Of a stretch of 64,000 nt of DNA, positions 11,901-22,842 are shown piece by piece. The stretch is from Eupeodes corollae. Lineage: Eukaryota > Arthropoda > Insecta > Diptera > Syrphidae. The position numbers were made by a program, and so were the translations under genes. Where the stretch lies: NCBI RefSeq assembly GCF_945859685.1, contig NC_079149.1, positions 5,987,118 through 6,051,117 on the forward strand, written 5' to 3'. Within the stretch, counting starts at the first letter, position 1. The number at the start of each line of letters is the position of its first letter. The notes beneath the pieces were generated by a model. It worked only from the letters and a program-made list of their open reading frames with translations, made no database searches and was not told the origin of the DNA.

Positions 11901-14263
11901 GCCCCTTTCATTTGAACGTGGTATCGTGGTCGTCGTAGATCGTACGAGAATACAACATAAAGTGGAAACACTCAGCCATGATTTTATCCAGCTCAGAGAT
12001 ACTCGTAGTTGAAAGTATAATTTGTTTGTACATTTTGTTCGCTTTTGGATATGAATGGTCGTCGCTTAAATACGGGTATGGGTATGGCTTTGGGTACGGG
12101 TACTCTGATGGTATTTATTATATGTTTGACCTAATTCGAAGAGAAGAAAGTTTTTTTTTATGTGTTCCACCGAGAATTCAGAAGAATTATACTTTTTCAT
12201 CTTAAAGATTATGCAGATTTCTTAAATATTAGCTGAATGTGTTTTTTTTCTCAAATTTCTCATATCTTAGATTATGATTGATTTTATAATTAAGTAAGTT
12301 CGCACCTCAACTTTTTGTTTACTACCGGTTTTCAAAGTTTATTATATGTAGTACCTACATTTTTGGAATGACTCAAGTCGTGGGGTTTTGCAAATCAGAT
12401 TTCATTTTAAAAGAAAGTGTTTTATTTATTTTTTGGTGAGGTATGTATTCAAAATAAATGCGCGTGAGTTTCATGCGGAAGTAGAAAATCTATTAAGAAA
12501 CAGTTAGTGACCACCGAGCCACGCCACGCTGTATGATGATTATGGTATATACCTTTTTTTTTTAAATAGTCAAATGTTAATGCATTTTGTTTTGTAACAC
12601 CAACAGCTTAGTCATTTTTGCATAATTAACGGTAGTATTGATAATAATAAATTAATTGTGCGTGCAGTAATAATTTTTTTTTATTTTGCAAAAATGCGAT
12701 GATGTGTCGTGAAAGTAAAACTTATTATAAATTCATGTGATGATAAAATGAGACATACTAATAGGATTTATACTAATGAAGTTATACAATGTCTGATATA
12801 TTAACTCTATTAAAAAATGGTATAACCATTTAGGTATGCAAAACAAATGCTTGTTATAATAAATTTGAAATTTAAAAATCACCTACTTTCAACCAAAATA
12901 TATTGTTTAAATATAAATTTCAAATCTCAGTTGAAGAACTTCCGGATTCATAAATATAGAAACTATTTTAAGTTAAGGACAGTTAAGGTCAGATGCAGAT
13001 TTTGAACTTATTAAAGGATTCCTGAGATGCTTAAAAAACTAAAATTAAAGCGAAAGGTTTTAATTTTTCTTAAATCTCAGAATAACTTTTTTGTACGTTT
13101 ATGTAAAATGAAAAATTTAGAAAATTTCAAACATTTAAGAAGTCAGCAAAAAAAAACAAAGAATTTTAACTCAAAATTGGACTGAAGAATTTTCATTAAA
13201 ACTTAGTCTTTTTTGTACGTTTATGTAAATAGTAAATTTAAAAAATTTCATACATTTAAGAATTTAACAAAAAAAAAAAAGAATTTTAACTCAAGTCTAG
13301 ACTAAAGAATTTTCATTGGGACTTAAACGAACCCGATTTTTAATGAAAATCAAAGGGTGACAAGTGACTCTTTTAAATGACATTGCTTTTTTCATTTTAA
13401 GACTGTTTTGAAATACTGACTAAAAAAATATAGAGGACTGACCTAAGATCATTTAAAATAAATCGTTATTAACATTCTTGAAAGCATCTCTACTCTTAGT
13501 GAATATTTATTCAACTTAAAAAGAATAGGTTTAGCTAAAAGATTCGTGAATTTGGGTCACAGGTGCTATAGCTCATAAATGAATTCTCAAAAGAAAGCAA
13601 AAGCAAGTTTTAACCTCAACTCTTTTGTTTGAATCACATTCAAATCTTCATTTTTCTTTGATTGTATGGTCCGCAAAGATAATGTACTCAACATTGTTTA
13701 TTTATTCAAGACAATGATACCTTTGTACTCATCATAAATACTCTCATTTGCTTTGGAAAGTTACATACATCCGTGAGCATTAATTTAGTTCTTTTTTTTT
13801 TCTACACCAAGACCACATATTCAAAGCAAATAACACTTACTTAACACACAATATTACAATAGCCTGCATTTAAAAGTTCTAGTAACAAAAACAAATGTAG
13901 GTCGGAGAATGTTTATTCCTCACACGTAAACTTGACTATGATGCCACTTTGATTACGCGAGATGAAAAAAAAGTAATAAATAAACATAAACAAAAGACCA
14001 TTACAATATCCATGCAGACAATCATAGATACACACTGTTCTCCACCTGAATACTTAATCCTTCTTACAATTCAATTTGATAGATTTTTCTATCTGATGTG
14101 GTTTATACTTACATTGAGCTAAACTAGGATTATCCACAAAAACCGGATTGCCTCTTGACACTTGGCATACATTGAGGACGATTAATAGTGCTAGAGTTGT
14201 CAAACTGCTCGTTGCAATAATATCCTTTCCTAGTCTCTGTCTTTTTTGTATTATTGTATCCAT
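2739..14263 (-). CDS. Np: Gene A: Notopleural/matriptase-like transmembrane serine protease (7 coding exons)
   Basis: Joined minus-strand exons 14263-14113, 10039-9882, 9807-7956, 3696-3519, 3456-3304, 3236-2965 and 2902-2739 give 2928 nt, 975 aa plus stop, with GT-AG borders and matching phases throughout. Order: short basic N-terminus and hydrophobic segment (about residues 14-34, signal anchor, N-in by charge), six-cysteine clip-like knot (about 64-101), Thr/Ser/Pro-rich stalk (104-720), and an S1A domain after the activation site R731/I732 (RIVGG). The triad is H776 (TAAHC), D826 (YDLALL) and S924 (GDSGG); D918 at the base of the S1 pocket predicts cleavage after Arg/Lys. C722 should tie the stalk to the protease after activation. 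The protease domain is the type I recall for Drosophila Notopleural, which processes zona-pellucida and matrix proteins of tracheal and cuticular tubes. As I remember it, Np has the same 52 residues from catalytic Ser to the C-terminus. Filzig is the main alternative name. The mRNA must have an upstream 5' exon. Confidence 0.9.
2965..3236 (-). CDS. Np: Gene A coding exon 6: protease core and S1 pocket
   Basis: A 272-nt exon, phase 2 to phase 1. It carries the interchain cysteine (PVCVP), the GWGR motif and the S1 pocket DSC. The donor is a non-ideal GTGACG, but splicing to 2902 restores the intact CEGDSGGP active-site loop. Confidence 0.92.
3304..3456 (-). CDS. Np: Gene A coding exon 5: catalytic Asp
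   Basis: A 153-nt exon, phase 2 to phase 2 (acceptor cccgtag, donor GTAAGTCT). It encodes the surface loop with an acidic EEEE patch and ends in YDLALLR, which carries the catalytic Asp (D826). Confidence 0.92.
3519..3696 (-). CDS. Np: Gene A coding exon 4: activation site and catalytic His
   Basis: A 178-nt exon, phase 1 to phase 2, encoding residues 721-780. It holds the linker cysteine (VCGRR), the activation cleavage site before IVGG and the His loop TAAHC. The equivalent gene B exon (41388-41565) is also exactly 178 nt with the same phases. Confidence 0.93.
4120..4750. repeat. Three-unit imperfect intronic repeat
   Basis: Three related units share a block around GTAGTNGATTTACTAC (4157-4172, 4338-4353, 4662-4677). 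Each is followed by AATTGTGATAAAGTGGCAGCATTG or a variant of it, and two are also linked by TTTGAATTGGGGTTTTACTA (near 4223 and 4436). The core is an inverted repeat (GTAGT...ACTAC). A weaker fourth trace lies near 3853. Units 2 and 3 are most alike. Confidence 0.75.
5110..5900. promoter_or_regulatory. GC-richer low-complexity patch inside gene A intron 3
   Basis: Triplet-like runs of GTC, CTG and CGT with several CpGs stand out from the surrounding AT-rich intron. Overlapping frames on both strands are Arg/Gln- or Ser/Val-rich and low in complexity, so I do not call coding sequence. An intronic enhancer, or an internal promoter for a short protease-only transcript, would fit. There is no direct proof. 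Confidence 0.25.
7956..9807 (-). CDS. Np: Gene A coding exon 3: Thr/Ser/Pro-rich stalk
   Basis: One 1852-nt exon encodes residues 104-720, open throughout from the acceptor (cctcag) to the donor (GTAAGTCG). It is dominated by Thr, Ser and Pro with Lys/Arg patches and a run of about ten Thr near residue 160. Several N-glycosylation sequons (NSS, NNT, NTS) are visible. This is a mucin-like, heavily O-glycosylated spacer that should hold the catalytic domain away from the membrane. The low complexity produces several long shadow frames on the plus strand, which are not genes. Confidence 0.9.
9882..10039 (-). CDS. Np: Gene A coding exon 2: clip-like disulfide knot
   Basis: Residues 51-103, phase 1 in and phase 0 out (acceptor ttttcag, donor GTAAGT). 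The cysteine spacing is C-x10-C-x5-C-x10-C-x8-CC, the compact knot found upstream of the protease in Stubble-like insect enzymes. The segment GTHLGTCIDRFYFGSCC is typical of the Np/filzig group. The same pattern recurs in gene B at 45825-46004. Confidence 0.9.
10040..14112 (-). other. Gene A intron 1
   Basis: Phase 1 intron between the signal-anchor and clip exons. It holds a 122-bp tandem duplication (13088-13328), a GGGTAT/GGGTAC-rich stretch near 12070-12110 and a slightly GC-richer patch at 11250-11600. I see no exon or RNA gene in it. Confidence 0.7.
13088..13328. repeat. Tandem duplication, period about 122 bp
   Basis: Two adjacent copies start at TTTTTTGTACGTTTATGTAA (about 13087 and 13209). 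They share AAAATTTCA-ACATTTAAGAA, a poly-A run, GAATTTTAACTCAA and GAATTTTCATT. The copies differ at several positions, so the duplication is not very recent. Confidence 0.8.
14113..14263 (-). CDS. Np: Gene A coding exon 1: signal anchor
   Basis: This exon encodes residues 1-50 plus one base. The ATG sits directly after a pyrimidine-rich acceptor (tttacag, just above 14263), so at least one non-coding 5' exon lies upstream. The donor is GTAAGTAT at 14112. Five basic residues precede a hydrophobic run rich in Leu, Ile and Val, then a short luminal start (SRGNPVF). A cleaved signal peptide is possible, but a type II anchor fits the family. Confidence 0.85.
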
Positions 14264-15549
14264 CTGTAAACAAAATTAAAAAAAAAGAAGAAATTAAAAG
14301 TGGGTTTTTTGTGTTTTTTTTTTGTTTGTAATAAATTGTAAGATTTTGAGAAATTCATATATTTGACCTAGTCACCATCACGGACCGTGTATCTGTTTAC
14401 TCCAAACTCTCTTGGATGAATCATATTATGGTGAAAAATATTTACATACCGCACGCCTACCTTTTGGTCATGACTTTGGCACGAGGAGAAAGTTATTCTG
14501 TGAAATAAAACCTGTGTCAGCTGTTTAAGTCCAAGTCAAAGTCAACAACGTTCGATGGCCAACAGCGAAAAGTCAACTGAAATTAGGGTACTCTTACACT
14601 GACAACGACAATAATGACGAAGACGATGCGATGGTGGTGCTGCTGCTGATGACGATGATGATGATTAACAATGAAAATGGAAACGAAAACGATGTGTTGA
14701 AACTAAGAGTGATTTCTATGAATGGACTCAGGAGTTATACTGTTGTTGTTGTCATTATTCGTAGACAACTTTAAACCGAAAGTTGAGGCACGTCAAATAT
14801 AAGATATCATCTTTCACTACAATCTAAGTTATAGCTTTTCCTTAAAAAATGAAGATTATTAACTTTTTTTTACCATTTATAGCTTGGTGAAATGTATCCT
14901 AATTTGTTTGTTGATGAAGGCGGCACCACTCACTTAACTGTCTGAAACCACTACTGTAGGTACCTAAATAATATGCAAATTATTTTTTTTCTCAATTTAA
15001 TTTTGTAGAATTTTTGTTCATTTAATTTTGTTGACCTACAATCGTGAGATGAGAGAATTTATTTTCAAACACAACACACCCCAAAAAATATTTACAATCA
15101 TGTTGCCTTGAAAAACGTGACCCAAATAAAGATGATTGTGTTCTTTAGATAGAATTTGTCAGAGAATTTCATTTGTTTTTAGTCTTATTATGTACTGTTA
15201 AGTTGAAAGTGTTTATTTTTTATTTGTTTTAAATAATTTTCTGGACATTTTTTAACTTGCTAAATAATTGTTTTAGGTCAAAAGATGAGAAGTGTGTCAT
15301 GCGATTCATTATATTTCGGCTTTTTATGTTAAATTAAGATGATAAGAAAATTAAAGAAATTAAAGAATGAAATTCAATGTTGTGAGTGGGAGAAATATTT
15401 TGGAATAGGTTCTGTCATTTCCTTATCTTGGGTTTTAATTTTGAAATATAGAAAAATTTGATTACATTCAAAACCAACTCATGGGAAGTGGTACACAGAA
15501 TGGTTTATAGTTCAGTGCCTAAAAAGGTTGAATTAGAACGTTCTAGGAA
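14264..15549. other. Sequence upstream of gene A exon 1, no gene seen
   Basis: This is the intron or 5' flank of gene A. A GC-richer block at 14510-14760 carries triplet runs (GAT, GCT) and a minus-strand CAGT/GTAAGAG donor-like site near 14600, so a 5' UTR exon could lie here. Otherwise it is AT-rich and featureless. Confidence 0.4.
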
Positions 15550-17790
15550 CAACTTATTTATTTATTGTTTTATTGGAATAATTTACAAAGTTAATTTATA
15601 AATTATTTTTAGAAAGGCATCAGGGTAGCTAGACCATATGCTGCCTTCTCTTAACTATACAGTATACATATTTACATTTAATTATTAAATTTTATATTTC
15701 AGGTTACTTTAAGTTGAGCAAAGGCAAATAATGCTTAATTGAGAAGTGAAAACCAACAAACAAAATTATATTTCATCAAATTTTAGGTATCGTTCATCTG
15801 ATAGATTCAAGATTTCGGCAAGTTTTTCGGTTATGTTCTCTGATGATACTTCAATTTTGCGAAATATAGGAAATTCGACAAGGATATTCCAAACAGAGAG
15901 TATCGTTTTACAATTCGAATATTTCTCAGGATCTCCAGCATTTTAGTAATGTAAAGTTTTAAAAATAGCTTTTTTAACTCTTATTAAGAAGAGTTTTATG
16001 CCAACCTCTCTGTTTTGAGACCTATTGTATGGTATACGCGCGTAAGTAGGTTGATGTTTTTTTTAGAAAAGTTTCAGAATTTTTTCAATGAGACCTTTCT
16101 TATGATCCTGTATCAAAGTTTTGCGAAGGAGCTTATAAAATTTGGGATACTCTACAATGAGTGGATAGTTTGTAGCAGTTCTTGCTGCAAAGTTTGCCTT
16201 ATTTCCTTTGATGCCGGAAGGTCCAGGTATCCATGTAAGAATAATATTTTTATTGGCGAATAAACATCTTCTCATAAGCTCCAAAGAAGGGCATTTATTT
16301 GTCTCATTTTTAAGACCCATGAGGATACAAAGATTATCGGTTAAGCGATAGGTTAGAGTATTTTAGGGCAACATATATGCCTTTTTAATTCTGTTAAAAG
16401 AGCTTATTGAATAATATATGAACAGAACTTGGTTGTAACTTAATGACTGCGTATGAACACCAATTGTCTTCTTTGTACGAGCCGTCTGTATAGAAGATTC
16501 GACCAGCGTTATAGGCAGAGATTATTTCTTGATGAAGCATTCTAAATATGTCGTCAGCAGTATTTTCCTTTTTGTACTTAGCAAGACTAGTGTTAATGGA
16601 AAATATTTGTCTTTTCCAAGGTAGTAGATTACCTCCTAATGTCTGCGTATTATTGAATGAAAAAGAGCTAAGATTGGGAACTATAAATGTCATTTTTATA
16701 AGGGCAGATTCGGAAAATTTCTTGATCGGTTTTGTAGCGGTAGTCACATCTTAAGCAGCCTTGAAAAGGGGATGGACTGGATCTGTAAATATTTTGCTGA
16801 TTAGGTTAATTGCCTGCTTCCAATCTTAGAGCTTCTATTTTTGTGGCTCTTAAAGCTCCAGGGGCTATTCGAAAACAATCATTGATGGCTGACTCAATAT
16901 TGCTAATATTTCTTAACGAGGTCCACATAAAAATAGTTACACCGTGTTGGAGGGTACCAGAGACTAGAGTTTTTGCAATTTGCAGTGCAGTTTCAAGATG
17001 TGGACCTTTCCACTTTAAACAGATCAGTTTTAAAGCATTGTTCCTTCGTTTAAGCTGGTTAATTAGATTCTTTGCATGTGTGTCCCATTTTAGATTTCCA
17101 AAAAAAAGTTACTCCTAGTATTTTTATTTCTCTTTTAAGAGGAATGGTTGTTTCCTTTACTTTCTTTTTCGGCATAGATGCAACACTTCAATTTTCGATG
17201 GAGGAATAACCGCACCAACTTCTTTAGCCCAATTAAGCATTGTTAAATGAGCTTTTTCCAAAGTATCTTTTACCTGTGTAGGTTCTCCAGAAGCAACAAC
17301 GTAAATATTGTCAGCATATACTCCAATAAAGTCGAGATTCTGAAGCGGCTGGGAGAGTTTCACGATTAGCGAGTCATATGTGTATAAAGAACAACTGAGA
17401 GCGGATATCCTTGTGGTGTTCAATTGTCCATTTTCATGGTTAAGGAGTTATAACCGTCTGCATTAACACGAAAAGTTCTACCACTAATAAATGACATGAT
17501 CACTACAAGCATTTCTTTAGAAACGCCCCATTGATGAAGTTGTTTAATAATTGGCACCATCATAACTCTATCAAATGCTTTTTTCCAAAAGTCGGATGAC
17601 ATGATAACGCTGTGTTTTGTTTTTGATAAATTTCCAGCAAGTGTGTGCTTTAGAAGATGAAGGAGAGTTGAAACTCCTCTTTTAGGTCTGAAACCATGAT
17701 GTCCTGGGTTAGCCTTCTCTTCTATTAACCAACCAATTCGTCGAACAACTTCTTTTGTATGAAAAGAAAATGAAACTAGGTTCTAAGTAA
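15550..17790 (-). mobile_element. I-like LINE with RNase H, decayed
   Basis: Read on the minus strand from 17790, RT blocks appear in order: GHHGFRPKRGVSTLLHLL, KKAFDRVMMVPIIKQL, QGYPLSVVLY, GVYADNIYVVASGEP (YADN instead of YADD, a lost catalytic Asp) and LNWAKEVGAVIPPSK. They are followed by an RNase H region with FYTDGSYKEDN (about 16480) and WIPGPSGIKGN (about 16220). RNase H downstream of RT points to the I superfamily. The 3' end is an AATA-type repeat at 15552-15575. It is truncated at the 5' end, with multiple stops. Confidence 0.85.
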
Positions 17791-20700
17791 CAGGATATTT
17801 TATGTTTTAATTTAAAAGTTGTATTGTTATTTAAAATACTTCCTTAAAAACGTAATCCCAAAGGATAATGACAAGGGAAAACCCTCAGTTTTTAAGTTTT
17901 TAATTTTAAGGTGTCGCAAAATTGCTTTTGGTTTTCTACTTCTTAATTTCAAACAAGTTCATCTCAATACTTAATTTTTTTGCTGGCCGTACTCAGATAA
18001 TTTTTCAATTTTGAATACGGCTTTGAAAATGTATTTTCTTTCGAAGAATTTTGTTATATTCAACAGTTCATTTGTTCCTTACAATTATCTAAAGAATTTT
18101 CAAACTTTGTACCTGTGAAATGTGCCATTTTGGATCATTATTATTAAACTTCAGGAGCTTTGAGTCCGACTGTGGACCTTTTAAAAAAGCAGACGTTATC
18201 ATTTTGCGATAAAACGCTTCAAAAAATTATACTCATATGTATATTTATAGTATTCCTTAAAAACAAATAGCTATTTTTTGTGTCTAGTGGGTGCCTTTTG
18301 AAGTAATTTTACATAATTTATCCTTAAAAACTTTGCGCTTTTAAATTTTAATGTGAGCTATTGTTGTGTCTCTTGATTGTGATTCATATGTTTAATCTTA
18401 ATATCCAACTAGTCTGTTAAAATCAAATCAATAAGTGGAAAATAGAAATATTCTTTGCAATATTCAGTTTGACTTGAAATTACTTTTAATTTGTCCTAAG
18501 TAACGTCCTTACTCTTTACGGGGCCGAATAAGGAATAGGGATGCATTTATGTAGAAGAAATTATTTGCATAGAGTTAATTAATACCATTGCGTTTTTTAC
18601 AAATGTTGTTATGCTAAGTTCAATTAAGGTTCTTTAGACCCAACATGAATCTGACACAAAGGATCACACATTTTTAAACTTAAATACAGTCTTAATAAAC
18701 TTTTACCCTTAAGTTGATGCACTTTTTGAAATCCTAAGTTCATTAACGTTATCTTAGCATCAGAAAGAATTCCGATGATAAACATGACCGAGAATTTTAT
18801 TTAATGATTAATTAAGGCAGATCACGACATATAAAGAACACAAATTGATTTATAAAGAAAAGCGCAAGCTCCAACTTTCTGACTTTTTACTTATTTATAT
18901 GAACAGAAATATATAAAATCAAAACATTACCACCATAAATGAAAGTCCTTCTATAATTTAAGGAGGGTTGAAATAATTAATACAAAAAAATCCATTTAAA
19001 GAGTATTATTGAACTTGAGTTTGAGTTTTTTTGTAATTAAATTATTTATTTTCTTTCACAAAATAAGCCACTTTACAAATATGGTATTTTGGATAAATCA
19101 TTTTTCTTTTTAAATAAATCAGAAAATTTCAACAAATATTTGAATCACATAAGCTAAACGTCACGATTCTGTCATGCAACGATGATGACAAGGTGTGAAT
19201 CCTTAAAAAAAAAGGTTCAAGGCCAATGGCATCTGATGAAACACAATGTTTTTTAGTTTACTCTTCATTTACAAATGTTGCAGACAAAGTTTTAGATCTT
19301 CTGAAATGTATTTATGTAGTCTCTGAAATAGATCCATTTTATTTTGTCAGCAATCTAATTACAAATCACAGGCCACAATTTTACAGTATTAAAATAATCA
19401 ACTGTTGGATATCTGGCTCATTATTTTTATTTATTATTAAGAAAAAACAACGAACTCTGCGATTAGAATTAACACTAAAGCTTAAGCTTACCAAGTATTT
19501 AAAGTCTCTATGTCACACTAATCATCAGATTAAAAAGTGAAAATATTGATTTTTTTATTTTTATTTATATTCAAAAGTAATTGAAAGTGATCTTAAAATA
19601 GAATGAAGGTGTCTTGAGATGGTTATCTGATTTTTTTGTGCATATCTAATTCGGCCCACCTTAATTTTTGTTTTCATTTCTCAAATTTGTTTTCGCATAC
19701 TAGATTTGGGATATGAATAGCATCAATTGTTAGTTGGACCATTTGTCATATCTAAAGTATCACAATAGAAACAGAATAATTTCCCTTTTCTAACTTTCAC
19801 CAATTGTGACCAACTTCTCATCATTTCATACGAAACAAAAAAATTATGAGACCAATAAACCAGCATAGAGAGAGAACAGCGATTGATTGTCCGGAAGTCA
19901 TAAAGACAATTTTGCAATTAACATTGACTTGATGCTTGTAGTGCAAGTTTATGCTTTGCATTTCTAAAGATATACACTCTGAATCAATTGATTAGAATCA
20001 TAATTCTGCTTGATTGTTATTCAAAATGGGAAAGTTGTTTCTTAATTTTTGCATTCTACATTTACAAAACTTATAGGAAAGACATTTAAAATTCTTTAGT
20101 AAAATTTAAGAACCATTTTATTTCAGTCCTGTGTTTAAAAGATAATGTTACAGATGTCTGTTCTTCTTCGTTTGACATTTCAAAGTACCTTATAGGTCTG
20201 TCTCCAAGATTTAAGCCAAAGTCAAGACGTTTATTTTCAATTGATTTAAATCTAAAAAAATATGTATAAGATTGTTACTTAAAATGTTCATTCTTTTAAG
20301 TAAGCCTTAAAATTATAAATTTCACTGTTAAATCCTTAAACATTCCTTGCGCATACATTTGAAAAATATAATAGGTCCTAAGATGCAATCTCGTGGTATC
20401 CCAATTTATTTCAATTAGATAGCGATTGGAGCATTATTGAACCTTTACCAATGGCATTAAATTAAGAAGCAAATAAACTTTCAGAGAATTACAATTTATT
20501 GTTTCGAGTTTGGGGTCTTAAATGTAACATTTAATTACGAAAACGGTTCAAAAATTCTCATTAAATCTAGTGACACATACTGTCCATGTTATCAATGCTT
20601 GAGTTCTTCTTAAACTCAACACTCACTTAGACCAAGAACCTTTTACTACCTAGGAAGCTACATGCATATATAATTATTATCTTTAAGCTGTCGTGTATGT

Positions 20701-22121
20701 TGTGTTTTTTTTTCGCTACATTACCACCATCGCAAATATGTTATAATTCTTTACCACCACAGAACAGTTAGAAAACTACAATCTGTGAATTTCATTTCAT
20801 TTCACTCGTTTTTAGCACTTCACGAAGAATAAATAATAATCTTTATCCAGTTAGATTTATGCAATGGTAAAAATGAAAATGGTGGTGGTCTGCTGGTAGT
20901 TGTTGTTGTTGTTTGCAATGGTTCGCAGAAAATAACGGTTCTAAAGGAAGTAAAATCTAATGTGGGTATGGGTAATATCCATTAGAGAGTAACTACATTT
21001 TTTTTTTCATACCTAACTTTAAAATAAAAAATTAACAACTCAAATGAGATAAACTCAACGAGCAGTGAACGGAACGCAATTAAACGAAAGTATCTTTCGC
21101 ATTGTATCTGCAGAAGACAACCAACAACCAGAAACCGACAACTACGAACCACGAGGACGACGATCACTGCAAATGGCAGTAGTTAAAGAATCTATGAATA
21201 AGCAAGAAAAAAAAACATAGTTAAAAATGTGTACAATCTTTGAGCCAGAACTGAGTGTTGGAATCATTTAAGATCTTTTTCTACGTTTGCCACTTAACTC
21301 TATTATACCCATACCCAATGCGGTCAATGACTTTGTGCTTCTTACTGACTAATTGGACCTATCTTTATATTTATTATTTTTACAGAGACAACCGAGAAAT
21401 ATTCTTCTATTTTTTGTTTTTGAATTTTTCTGGTGGAATTGCTGCATTAATTGTACCACTATTTTAACTTCCAACAAGAATAAATACCAACTTTTATCTA
21501 TAAAAGAAGAGATTGTAGTTGGTCAAGTCAGATTGGTCTTGTTGAAAATATTCGAAATAATTAATGAAGAATATAAACATTTGATTTCTTTGAATATTTA
21601 GTACATGATTTTTGCATTTATTTACAAATTATTAAGTCTTACTTTGCCGTTACATTTGGAATAGATTAAGATTTTGCTCATAATATTTGAGTGAAATTTT
21701 GTAATCATTGGATGATTGTGTTTAAATGAAGTGTATTTTCAGTTCAATATTTATTATTATATTTCCATATTTAACCCATTTATCTATAAAAAATTATTCA
21801 GAGGTTTTTGTAGATAAAATCTCACTTATTTTGAGAACTGAAGATAGTGTTCAACTCAGAAAATGTTCCACGTATTTGTCTAAAAAAAACCTTCCAAAAT
21901 TTAATTCAATTACCCTGATTTAAATGTTTTTGTAGTTTCTTATATGTTTTTATTTTTACATGTTTGAAAGTTAATATTTGTGTCATTTCTTTAAACCTTA
22001 CATTTCATTAGATGGTTATTGTCAATTTTTAGACACAAGAATTTCAAACTATGTTGGAATTTCTGTTCAGAAAGATTTCATTTTGTTTGTAACGAAGTTG
22101 TTCTCTAAGTCTATATCAATA
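17791..22121. other. AT-rich DNA with no supportable gene
   Basis: Only short ORFs with biased composition and no recognisable domain. Poly-A/T runs are frequent. A CCACCA-rich and GTTGTT stretch occurs near 20720-20930. I see no tRNA, rRNA or conserved coding signal. Confidence 0.6.
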
Positions 22122-22842
22122 TACACTCCTCGTCAACTGAATACGCACAACCATTTTTAAATATACTTTATCCATTTTTCCAAACAGTGATGGTTATTAT
22201 GCCATCTGTTGATGCTAACTATTCCCTTCAGATGTTAAGCAGGTAATTCCGAAAGAATTATCCAAAAACAACCATGAGTTTTTCTTCAACCACTTGAAAA
22301 GTGTTTTATATGCAAAGTATGAGTTTTTTCTTAGTCAATTGAATAGGTTCAACGCCGTTTTCTTCGTTGTTTATAAGCTTTTTGGAGTGCTTGACAGTTT
22401 TAGTGTTTTCAGTAAAAATTAATTCTTAACGTGTCTTAACAGTGTTGAAAAAGCTAAAATCGATTTACTTAGAGAACAAGGTCTATACGGCAAAAACATG
22501 AAGGGAGGTAAGAAAACAGCAACAACATCATCTGAGAGACGAAGAATTTTAAGATGGGCATCAAATTCTTCTGATTCTGAAAACAAAAAGTCGGCATAAA
22601 TGCAAGTTGCTAAACAGTTTTAAGAGTAATCAACAACTCAAGCCATCTTAAACGAATGAAACTTAAGAAAAAACCACCACATGACGGGAGACGGAAAATG
22701 TTTCGATTAGATTTGTCAAGACTTCACATTAGTTGAAAAAATCAATGGTATCACTTGGATTTTTCAGATAAAAAAAATGTTTAAAAATAAATATAAAATA
22801 TATTCAAAAATGTTTGTGCGTATTCAGTTGACGAGGAGTGTA
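22122..22842 (+). mobile_element. Tc3-like DNA transposon, internally deleted, with near-perfect TIRs
   Basis: The ends are inverted repeats of about 28 bp beginning TACACTCCTCGTCAACTGAA, complementary between 22122 and 22842 without visible mismatch. Each is flanked by TA, the Tc1/mariner target duplication. Inside, plus-strand remnants read AKIDLLREQGLYGKN, GGKKTATTSSERRRILRWASN and KRMKLKKKPP (across shifts). This is the N-terminal DNA-binding part of a Tc3-type transposase, followed by a collapsed catalytic region. At 721 bp it is well under a full element and cannot encode transposase. Confidence 0.88.

Noticed and set aside
12040..12120. Tyr/Gly-rich ORF (YGYGYGFGYGY) resembling a cuticle or silk peptide
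   Set aside because: It arises from a GGGTAT/GGGTAC simple repeat inside gene A intron 1, with no signal peptide cleavage context or exon borders.
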